A stretch of DNA of 64,000 nt from Plasmodium malariae (lineage: Eukaryota > Apicomplexa > Aconoidasida > Haemosporida > Plasmodiidae), in NCBI RefSeq assembly GCF_900090045.1, contig NC_041782.1:1500001-1564000 (forward strand). The letters are read 5' to 3'. The notes under the pieces were generated by a model, which was given only the letters and a program-made list of their open reading frames with translations, was not told the origin of the DNA and did not search any database. A program made the translations under genes and the position numbers. Within the stretch, counting starts at the first letter, position 1, and each line of letters starts with the position of its first letter. Shown piece by piece: positions 54,798 to 64,000 of this stretch.

Positions 54798-55178
54798 CTG
54801 ACAAATTGTGAGACACAGACAAAATTGGATTTATCAAAAGCAATTGTAATCAGTGCACATCGCATAGGAAGCGGTGTAATATAGCACAGTAAAGCACAGG
54901 GGAAAACAAACAAGAAGCAATCACACACACAAAAGTAGACAAAAGCGGAAAAAAAAAATGTTTATAAAAAGACTCCAGAATAAACGGAAATGTTTGCATC
55001 ATGTGTCAGAAAAGAAGTACCTACGATGTAATATTTTAATTTTTAATTGAATAGAAAAATTATCAATGTTTGTTCTTAAAAATAGCACAATGATTACATA
55101 TGCGCATATATGTGGGCTTGTATGTGTGCACATATATACGTATATGTACATACATATATATATATATACATGCATAAG

Positions 55179-55209
<31 letters not shown>
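54798..55209. other. Upstream part of the Lys-rich gene, unresolved 5' exon(s)
   Basis: The stretch contains unique AT-rich sequence, one possible minus-strand exon (about 55029-55133), TA/TACA microsatellite (55130-55170) and poly-T (55183-55211) abutting the stop of the next gene. Confidence 0.45.
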
Positions 55210-55213
<4 letters not shown>

Positions 55214-58200
55214 TGAGCAAGCCCAACCTTTTTCCTTGGACAGTCTTCCGTTGCCTTGGGATAGAAAAAAAAAAGAAGGAAAAAGAAAAAATCTAAAATG
55301 AAAACACGCTGATTTCCTTCCTTAGTGTTCTGATGAGGTACTTTTGAGGAGTCAATTCTTTCATGAGCACGTTCAAGAAGTGTAAACAAATTTTCTGAAA
55401 CACTATATTCTTTAAAGTATGCAGTTAAAAGGTTTCTACCAAATAATATTGAAGCATACATTTTTTCCTGCTTCTTTTTTATAAAATGTAAACTGCAAAT
55501 TATGTAGTTCCGTAGATCTTCTTTTGATATTACTGGGAAATCGTTCGCAAGGAATATATAACTTAAAACATTTTTTAAAAAAATATGTACATAATTTTTT
55601 CTCATAAATAATCCGTTTATTTCAGTTTCTTTATTGACATTACAACATTGTGTGTTTAAGTTTATCCCAGAAAAATCGTTTTCCAAATTAGGGTATGCAT
55701 GCTTCTTCACTTTGCTAAAAGATTTTATCTCTTCCAGTGGGCATTTCTTTACTCTAATTTCCATATTATCAGTTCCTTCACTTATGTCTTTTCTCTCTTC
55801 AATATAACAATGATTAGTTCGACTATTTTCCTTTTGTACATGACCAGGTGAATAACCCACTTCCCTTTTTTTATTAACTACAAAATTAATTTTTCTTCTC
55901 TTCTTGTTAAATGTGCTTGAATAGTAAAAAGGAATATTATGGGTAAAATTTTGTACATACTTTTTTACTTGCTCACACATATGATTTGCTTGTTTATATA
56001 TACACAAATAGTGTAAAGTAACAAAATCGCTGATGTAATTTTTTAAATCGTGAAATATGAAAAAATATTTTCTCAAGTTCATTAATGAATTATTAAGAAG
56101 AGAATACAATGTATATACAAAACGACAGTTATTAATAAAACAAAATTGTTCAGAAAAAAAAAATAAATGTTTTTCTCTTTTTGTATAAAAATTGTCTAAA
56201 TTATGTGACTCATATATTTTTGACTTGTTTATATTTTTAGCATACATTTCTTTATCTTCTATTAAAAATTTGTTTATATCATCTTTAATAATTTTTAAAA
56301 AGGGGAAGCAATAATTTTCATTTTCATATATATAAAATTCTTTTTTACTTTTAGGAAAATAATTGAAAATTTGCATATTTCTTTCATTCTTAAGCTGCAC
56401 ATCATAATGTACTAAAGAATAAATAAACTCCCTTACAAAATAGTGTAAGTGTAGATAAAGTTGATGTTCAATATTAATTAAATAAAATTCTTGAAATGTA
56501 AGCAAAAATAATTGCATGGTAATAAATTTGTCTAAATACATTTTCTCTTTTTTCTTAGAATTATTTTTCCCTTCTAATATAGCTAGCCATATTCTTTTTT
56601 GAATTTTATCTAATTTATCCAAAATTAAAAATTTCACTTCTTCATTTTCATTTTCAAACATTCTGAAGTTATTGTAGAGTTGTATGAGTTTATTTATCTC
56701 CTGAACATGATCATCATTTATTAGATCTATAAATACATGGACATTCCTTTGTATATATTTCACAACACTATTTATGTTCTCTTCTATCAACCTTTTCCAA
56801 GCAAAAAGATTAAATAAATGTGTAATATATAATTTTGTTATGTTGCAATATCGTTCCATGAAATAATTAGCTAGCTGTTTGTCCATTTTGAGGTCGCGAA
56901 TAAATTCTCTTATTTCGGTAGTATCCATGACTGTGGAAATCTTTTTTTGTTTATTTTTCTTCACACGAGTAGAAGTACTATTGTGAGAAATAACAACATC
57001 TGTTTTATCCTCTTCCTGAGAATTATCTACTGGTATATTTGTTTTGCTCTTCTCCTTTTCTGCTACAGCAAGAGAGGAACTTATGTATTTTTTTGTTTTT
57101 CTTTTTTCCCTTTTTTTATCCGTCCTATTACTGATTTCCGCTAAATTAACAATTTTCGAAACTAAATAAGTTGCTGACTTGTACATATATTTTTTTTTTT
57201 TTATCAGGTAAAATCTGGAATACCTGGAATATCTAGAACTTTTGTAGGTTTTTAAAAAATTTTCTATTTCTTTGTAATTTTTATCAAATTGATAGACTTT
57301 TTTCATTAAATGGAAATGCGAATGAACCCTTTGTTTGTTATATTTGTCATTCAAAATTTCTTTTTCTGAAAAAAAATTGCATTTTATATTTTTCTTATTC
57401 TTCGTGTCTTTCGAAGGATTGTATAAATTTATAATTTTGCAGTTTACTTTGTATTTTTTTTTCTTATCATTTTTAGAATTTAAAAATTCTGAACTATTTT
57501 CAGCTCTTCCAATTATTACTCTTTCTTCATTTCTCAATTTTATTACAACTACGTTGTTTTCTTCCTTTTCATTATTTCTTCCATTTCCACCATTACATTG
57601 CTCATAGCTTGTAATACTGCCATTATTGAAGACTTTCCATAATATGCTATTAATATGTTTATTAGTAGTATCTATATGTAAATGCAAATCAACCGCACCT
57701 AAGTAATTTTTGCTTTTTCTTCTGTAGTACAAATCTGCAATATTACAAATAAAATTTGAGAAAAATAAAATATTCTTCCTTTCTGTAATATTAGTAATAG
57801 TCTGTTCTTCTTCTTCTTCTTCTTCTTCATTCGGTTTCCCTGCACTTTGTTTCTCTGTACTCTGCTTCCCCAAAATGTTCTTTTCTACATTAGAAAGCTT
57901 ATTAGAAGAATTAAACCTTTCACCATATTTAGGCTTTTCCTTTTCTGTCATACTTAGAATGTAGTCTTTTTTGTCTTGTGTATCCTCCTTTTGAGTTTTA
58001 CCTTCATCGTACTTTTTTTTTTTTTTTTCGTTCCCTGGTATTTTGAACATTTTTGAGTCCACTTCCTCAGTGGGACTATTTTTCTCACTTGCCTTCTTTC
58101 CCCTAACCGACTCCCTTCCTCCCTCTTCCAAATAATTAATATGATGATAGACAAAATCATTGAAAAGAAAGAGCTTTTGCACTCTGAGCTCGAATAGGAG

Positions 58201-58954
58201 GTACTGTTTTAAAGAGAACAAAAAGTTAATAATAATATAACCGCGGTAATATCTGTCACATTTTCTTCTTTCCGTTACATGATCTGCATTTGCACTTCCA
58301 TTAGCATTTGCACTTCCATTAGTATTTGCCTTTTTTTCTGTAAAGCTGTTTTTTGTTAAGTTGTAATTTTGTCCTCTTTTCTGGGCATGGAACAAATCAT
58401 AATCATACTTAATACGGAGATATAATAAATCAACGTAAAGACAGTCCATACTACTCTTATATGTTTCTTTATTATCTAACTTTCTGCTTATGTTTTTCAA
58501 CTTTTTCGCTATTTTTCTTTTTTTTTGTGACCTGTCCTTGTCTGAGTAGCAAGAAGAATTGCAGGACGTTAATGAGAACGTAGAGAGAATATAACGAGAA
58601 CTTAACGAGAATATAAGGAGAACATAATGAGAACATAACGAGAACATAACGAGATCTTAACGAGATCTTAACGAGATCTTAACGCAATATTAACATAAAC
58701 ATTACAAGCATTTGCACAATCTCTTATATGATGTTTCCTTCTTTTTATTTTTTCCTCTCCCCCTCCCTATGGAACTTACCATTTTTACTACTTTCCCATG
58801 TACAAATATCGTCAACTTCCTTCCTTATCTTGTTCATATCGTACACTTTTAGAGAAAACATTTTTTTCAAATGTTTGGCTAGAAGTCTAACTTCTACAAA
58901 TGAAGAGAAGGAAATTATTCCAATGGGTTGTAAAAGACTGTAAATTATTTGCAT
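55210..58954 (-). CDS. Large conserved-looking protein, unknown function
   Basis: Exon 1 58954-58780 (58 codons, MQIIYSLLQPIGIISFSSF...) joins exon 2 58541-55342 in phase 1 (donor AAATG|GTAAGT, acceptor CTACTCAG). A short last exon, 55254-55210 (ATEDCPRKKVGLAQ), is preferred over read-through, because read-through would code a poly-Phe tract from a pyrimidine-rich 87-base stretch; its acceptor CCCAAG is weak. The product is about 1139 residues with no signal peptide or TM segment. Residues 1-150 and ~600-1080 are rich in Leu/Ile/Phe/Tyr/Asn/Lys and helical; between them lie Lys/Glu/Ser-rich low-complexity inserts, including poly-Glu. The helical-repeat look resembles tethering, spindle or vesicle-complex subunits, but I cannot assign a family. 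Confidence 0.7.
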
Positions 58955-59503
58955 GTTAATGCAATCCTTTTTTATTTGTTCTTTTCACGCTTGTTCATAC
59001 ATTTAATGCGTACATACAGACAAGCGTGAAGGTATGCCTTTACCCAAACGTAGACGCCCCCACTCATGCACACAAAAATCAAGTGCGCACTTTTTCATGT
59101 TACTATATATATGTGTGTATACCGTTTTTCATTTTTCCCGTTATAACAATTCTCAGGGGGAATTTAAATTTTCTGTTAAATTTCTTCATATCACAGCTAG
59201 CCAAAAAAAAAAAAAAAAATTTAATTACATACCTTGTAATGATAATACTAGGGAAGAATAATATAAATTATATGGTAGAAAAATTGAGGTAACTAAATTA
59301 AGGTATTGCTAAGTATAACTATGCCTAACTACATCTTTTAAAAGTAGCTTTCCCTTTGTGATTTCAATCATTTTTGCGTACAAACCTTTTTCGTAATATT
59401 TTTAATATTATGTACTTTAAAATGCTTAACTCTTTTATATCTATACAAGAAAAATGTATATGTTGTATGAATTTTATGAAAGTGTGTGTAGAAGCTAATA
59501 TGC
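58955..59503. other. Spacer upstream of the large unknown gene
   Basis: Contains a moderately unbiased patch (59030-59110), poly-A (59202-59219) and AT-rich unique sequence. A donor-like ACAAG|GTATGT on the minus strand (about 59233) lies in a 25-codon open stretch without Met; not enough for a call. Confidence 0.5.
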
Positions 59504-61909
59504 TTAAAAATAAATTACAAAATTCATATTTTTAAATAATATATGACTTTTTTCAGTATCCTCATCTTGTGAAACGTGCAGGTACTTGTCACCCTAAAAC
59601 GAAAAAGAAATTAAAATGGAAAATTAAATAAATGCGTAAAAGGAGAATTTAAGGTCGAAATTAAGGTCGAAATTAAGGTCGAAATTAAGGACAAAATTAA
59701 GGACAAAATTAAAGGAGAAATAAAAAAGGTAATTTAATGGAGTAGAGCGAAGAAGCGAAAATTATCCTTTTGAATAGAAGCAATTGCAGAATGATAGAAT
59801 TCCCCACTAAGTGATCACATCTAACCATTCGCTCCATTATATCACTAATGTCTACTGGGTCAACTTGTTCTAATATTTTACTTCTATAACTCAGATAACC
59901 GTTTCCATATTGTATTCCCAATTTATCATTATCATATTCTTTTCTATTGATGTACGACCATTCTCCTTGCTTAGTCAGGTATTCCAGTAAATATATATAT
60001 GCATATTTTTCTGTGCTGTAGTTTTTTTCTTTTCCTTAAAAAAAGAAGCAGCAATTTTAAAATAAGTAACTGGGTTGTTCCAATTATGCACACGGTTGTA
60101 GTCATTCACACACACATATATGTATGTTATTATGTATGCGCACATGTATGTGTTTATGTATGTATTTATATATATATGTATATATTTATATACGTATATG
60201 TATATATTATCGCGACGCATGTTTTAAAAAATTTAAGACTTCAAACCTGGAACATTTCGTAAATTTAAGAGGAAAAACTTATCTATTTTTTGTCTCTTTA
60301 GAAAGTCAAAATATACACAAAATTTGTTTGAGGATTTTCTACATTCCCTTGTATAATCTTTTATTATTTTTTCTTTTTGATTAATCACGGAGAGTGCATA
60401 ATTTGCTTCTTTATTATGTGCATTGTTCTGAACAAGCTCATTTATGTTTTTTATTTTCTTAAGAAAAAACATTTTTTCTAAAAAAAATAAATTTTCATAA
60501 AAAAAATAGTCCCCACAATTAGATCCAAGTCTTACTATTTTTAAAGCAGCATTTATTATGTCTTTTATGATAACTTCCATTTTTTTCTTTTTCTTTTCGT
60601 TCTCTTTTTCCTGAAAGAAGAGGGGGAAAAACGGAATGGAAGGAAAGTGCATATATATGCACATATATATACGTTTGTGCAATCATTTTTTGCACAACAC
60701 CGATATAGGTATGTTCATAAAATTTCACTAATCAACTTAATTGAATTACTAATTGATGCCTCTGATAGTTTTTATATTCCCTCTGGTTCCTGCTGTTCAT
60801 TACTTTCTCCATTTTTTTGTCATACCTAAAATTGTTTACATATGTAAGGTCCAAAAAAAAAAAAAAAAAAAAAAAAAAGGAAATAAGTGCAAAATGAATG
60901 AATAGGCAAATGGGCGCTAATTAAAGAGGGGAAGAAACATAGAAAAAGGAGGTTACTTCTGCTTCAGCCTGTGGTATATTTTGTGGTTTTCTATCGCGAG
61001 CACCCTTTCCTAAAGATTGAGTAAAAAATAAAATGAAAGAACATATTTTGAAACTAAAGTAAAAACAATAATGTTAATTATTTTAAAAGTGCAAATTTGT
61101 TACCATATATTTATCCTCTTTATACATTTTGTAATTCTCCATAATTTCCAGTTTATAACTGTAAAATGTGTAATGTGTAGAAATTTAAGAATGAGAACAA
61201 AAAAATGTATATTATATATATAACGTAGCATAACATAGCATAGCATAACACTAATACAACATTATCATAACATTAGCACAACATTATCACAATATTAGCA
61301 CAACATTATCACAATATTAGCACAACATTATCACAATATTAGCACAACATTATCACAATATTAGCACAACATTATCACAATATTAGCACAACATTATCAC
61401 AATATTAGCACAACATTATCACAATATTAGCACAACGTAATGTAATGTAATTTCCCCTTTTTCCTCGAAGTACTTATGGGTACAAATTAATTTCTTATTG
61501 AACTCCTCTATGGAAACGCTTGGTCCATAATTGGATAAAATCTATAATAGACATAAATTCATAAAACTGTGCAAATATTGCTTTTTTATTTTTCTATTTT
61601 TCTATTTTTTTCTGTTTTTCTTTTTTTTTTTTTTTTCACGCTGTGCCTTTTATGTTTTAAGCTTCATACTCTTTCCAAATTATTTTGGTTGCAAGCACTG
61701 AACATGTTATGGTGAGAATTTATGAACATTATGTTCATATTTTTCAGAAATTTTTGATACTCTTCTTTCCATTCCTCAAGATTAGAACCTATGGTGAATT
61801 CTTCGAAATGATAAATATCTCCATGGTTTTGTTTTTGTTTTTTCTTTTGCATTCGTTTTTGTTTTTCTTTTATAAAAGCATTAGACTCTACAGAAAATTG
61901 AGGATCCAT
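59504..61909 (-). CDS. Eight-exon gene, helical basic protein of unknown function
   Basis: Exons (minus strand) are 61909-61670, 61541-61474, 61158-61104, 61009-60957, 60825-60750, 60610-60247, 60034-59826 and 59593-59504. All have GT/AG ends and all phases agree (0,2,0,2,0,1,0), giving exactly 385 codons with the stop. Such full closure over seven junctions is strong evidence for a real gene. The protein begins MDPQFSVESNAFIKEKQK, is Lys/Glu-rich and coiled-coil-like through residues ~1-175, has a conserved-looking core GSNCGDYFFYENLFFLEKMF, then EYLTKQGEWSYINRKEYDND and LGIQYGNGYLSYRSKILEQV. No signal peptide or TM segment is visible. I do not recognise a family. Intron 2 holds a 22-bp minisatellite. 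Confidence 0.78.
61250..61437. repeat. 22-bp minisatellite in intron 2 of the eight-exon gene
   Basis: About eight copies of ACAACATTATCACAATATTAGC between exons 61541-61474 and 61158-61104; the array takes up most of the 315-base intron. Confidence 0.95.
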
Positions 61910-63355
61910 TTTTTATTTATCTATATATTCAACTTTTATATATATAGTCTCTTATATTTATGTACATTATTATTTTAACTAAATAAGAGATGTTTCTCTT
62001 CTTAAATTTTTTTTTTTTTTTTCATTATAACATTTTAATAAATATTTTTTTCCTTAATATTTATGCGAAGTTCACCCTTATATATTTTTTTTTTTTTTTT
62101 ATGCATGCTCACTAAATGAAATTTGAATGTACGTTTATTATGTGAAGCTTTGTCATCTGCGTTTTGCGCAATGCTGAAGTGAAGCGAAAAGGAAAAAAGA
62201 AAAGAAAAAGAAAAAGCATCCGAAATAGGAAGCGAAAAAGAGAGAAAACGAAAGAGAAATAGTTAACAATATACAAATAAATTTCATTAGTCCCTCCTAT
62301 TCATATATATATGTATATATGTATATATGTATATGTGTATATGCGTATATGTGTATATGCGTATATGTGTATATGTGTATGTGCACATATGTATACATAC
62401 CCTTCAGTTTGCACGGGGAAACGTGTAAATTTGGCCTACTGATGCAATTTTATTTTCCAAGAAAAGTATCACTTCTTGTTAAGGCCTATTTAATGACAGC
62501 GATAAATTTTTTCCTCTATCATTCTTTGGAATAAAAACTTAGATTAAAAAAGGTAAATACATTAAAAATAATAATAATGATGAGGAGGAGGAGGAAGACT
62601 AAATAGTACAAACTATGAGCTAGTATGTCTAAAAATGTTGTCTAAATGTTTTCATCGTGTCTTTTTTTTTGAATCCGTTTTGAATTGGGGTTAATTTCGC
62701 CTTCACAAAATGTATACATATATGCTTGTATGTAAATGAGGACGTATGCACGTATATAAGTATGCATGTATGAATGTATGTATTATTATACGCATATATA
62801 TAAATATATACATACACATAACGCACAAGTAAAATGGCTTCAAAGCAGATTTTTAAAAAAACAAAAGGTCGAGAATATATATGTAGGTCAAAATGTCCGA
62901 ACTGCTTTTGTGAATTCATTCGATAATAAGGTCTTTTAATTCAAAATGTTAACTTACAGAAAACGAAATTTCATAATAAATTGATAATATTAAAAAAAAA
63001 TGAAGTGAAACAAATTAAAACGTAACAAATGCAAGCGAGTTATTCCAAATCGTACAGTAGAAACATAGGGAAGAAACAAAGAAGCGAAAAATGTAAAACG
63101 AAAGCACAAAACAAAAGTCCAAATCAAAAAACTCAAAGCAATAGCGCAAAAAGAACACATCTTTACGCTTAACTTTAAAACATATTTGACAAGAAACAAA
63201 ATGCTCCATCATGTAACGTAATACCTTCTAGTTTCTAAATAAAAAGAAGAGCATTAAATAAGCGAAACAACCGAAAGGGTAATATTTATAAGGCAGAATT
63301 CTAAGCATATTCATATGTAGACAGAGTTATCTATTTAGTTTTTCTTCGTTTTGGT

Positions 63356-63389
<34 letters not shown>

Positions 63390-63410
63390 TTGTCATATAA
63401 TAAATTTCTC
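61910..63410. other. Spacer between the eight-exon gene and CTRP
   Basis: Poly-T tracts (62009-62022, 62088-62100), a GTATAT/GTGTATATGC microsatellite (62305-62395), TACA microsatellite (62710-62820), and a long AT-rich stretch that should include the CTRP 3' UTR, with a poly-A run (63359-63387) just before the CTRP stop. No exon seen. Confidence 0.65.
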
Positions 63411-64000
63411 CTAATTCCACATCGGGTCATTCGCGTCAACAACTTCAAAATCTTCATTTTCTTGTTCATTTGAACCTTCATTATTTTCAACATTTTCAAA
63501 CTCCATATTAGAACTATGTGGTGCCTCTCCCCCATTTAAAGCATTATACCCATATATTAATCCTCCAGCTGTTAGGGCTAATAGTCCGATTATACCTGCT
63601 GCTAGGGAAACCTTTTCACCTGTTCCTAAACCTTCGTTTTTATTTGCATCATTTTTATCCTTTCCCCCGCCGCTACTTCCGTTGCTCCCACCACCCACGT
63701 CAACTGACGCGCAAGCTGGAACATCGCACATTTCCGTCTCTTCAACTTTTATATTCTGCTGTTCACAGGTTAAACCAATATTCCCGTTCATATCTTGTGA
63801 TGGGGGTATCAATTCTAAAGGTTCTCTCCTTCTTCTTGATCTGAATGATTCTATTCCACATGTTGCTGAACAATTTCCCCACTCTTCCCATTCATTACAT
63901 AAAGCATCAATGCATTGATCACTGGGTGCAGGACATTCCTCTTCTCTAAATAATTTGTAATCGTTACAAAATGGAGATACTAATTCACTATTTTTTATAT
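63411..64000 (-). CDS. CTRP: CTRP (circumsporozoite- and TRAP-related protein), C-terminal part
   Basis: This is the 3' end of a TRAP-family gliding-motility adhesin; the coding frame is open through the right edge. It contains the end of one cysteine-rich module (PFCNDYKLFREEECPAP...), a thrombospondin type-1 repeat with WEEWGNCSATCG and closing EMCDVPAC, a Gly/Ser/Asn spacer, one TM segment (VSLAAGIIGLLALTAGGLIYGY) and a 45-residue acidic cytoplasmic tail ending DANDPMWN. A penultimate-position tryptophan in an acidic tail is the family's link to the actin motor through aldolase/GAP45-type connectors. Assignment to CTRP rather than TRAP or MTRAP rests on the tail and, from memory, on the chromosome 3 position in P. 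falciparum. CTRP is made by ookinetes for midgut invasion. Confidence 0.85.
   Translation of the reverse strand, partial: IKNSELVSPFCNDYKLFREEECPAPSDQCIDALCNEWEEWGNCSATCGIESFRSRRRREPLELIPPSQDMNGNIGLTCEQQNIKVEETEMCDVPACASVDVGGGSNGSSGGGKDKNDANKNEGLGTGEKVSLAAGIIGLLALTAGGLIYGYNALNGGEAPHSSNMEFENVENNEGSNEQENEDFEVVDANDPMWN

Noticed and set aside
55285..55311. Read-through of the large unknown protein into a poly-Phe tail
   Set aside because: The tract looks like an intron pyrimidine stretch; a phase-0 intron (55341-55255) gives a more normal C-terminus, though the acceptor is weak.
61250..61437. Regular 22-bp repeats as a CRISPR array
   Set aside because: Head-to-tail tandem repeats without spacers, in a eukaryotic intron.

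Overview
The window is nuclear DNA of a malaria parasite (Plasmodium). The evidence is the strongly AT-dominated base composition, intergenic (TA)n and long poly(dA:dT) tracts, short introns with GT/AG ends and poly-T acceptors, low-complexity Asn/Lys-rich inserts inside otherwise conserved proteins, and several Plasmodium proteins. These include a formate-nitrite/lactate transporter with the family's Gly107 and His230, and the tail of the ookinete adhesin CTRP. The gene order matches, from memory, the P. falciparum chromosome 3 block running from FNT down to CTRP. The species cannot be fixed from sequence alone; a non-falciparum species such as P. malariae or P. ovale is possible.

Layout. 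1-2822 is a gene-free repeat-rich flank. FNT (+, 3 exons) is followed by the kinetochore protein NUF2 (-). Next is a 941-residue secreted, probably apicoplast-targeted protein with a degenerate FKBP-like fold and a C-terminal CS/p23-like domain (+), then soluble inorganic pyrophosphatase (-, 3 exons). A 5-kb repeat-rich interval follows (14.5-19.6 kb) which hides coding-looking islands on the minus strand. Then come a giant gamma-tubulin complex component (+, 2 exons), mitochondrial ribosomal bL27 (-), a single-TM Asn-rich protein (+) converging on a small secreted protein (-), a RING/C2H2 protein resembling Hakai/CBLL1 (+), a neurotransmitter:sodium-symporter-like transporter with a very large cytoplasmic insert (-, 2 exons), a CCCH zinc-finger protein (-, 3 exons), mitochondrial ribosomal uL29 (MRPL47) (+), a short candidate TM protein (+), a secreted 251-residue protein (+), three minus-strand proteins of unknown function (one with 8 exons), and the 3' end of CTRP (-), which runs off the right edge.

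The genes do not form a pathway. They are a typical mix of housekeeping genes (lactate export, pyrophosphate hydrolysis, spindle/MTOC, mitochondrial ribosome) and parasite-specific genes. The spliced models were built by hand: each joined exon set keeps one reading frame across GT/AG sites, and models that could not be closed are marked. Most gene-free stretches are microsatellites and minisatellites. A few GC-richer islands inside them look coding and are reported separately with low confidence.
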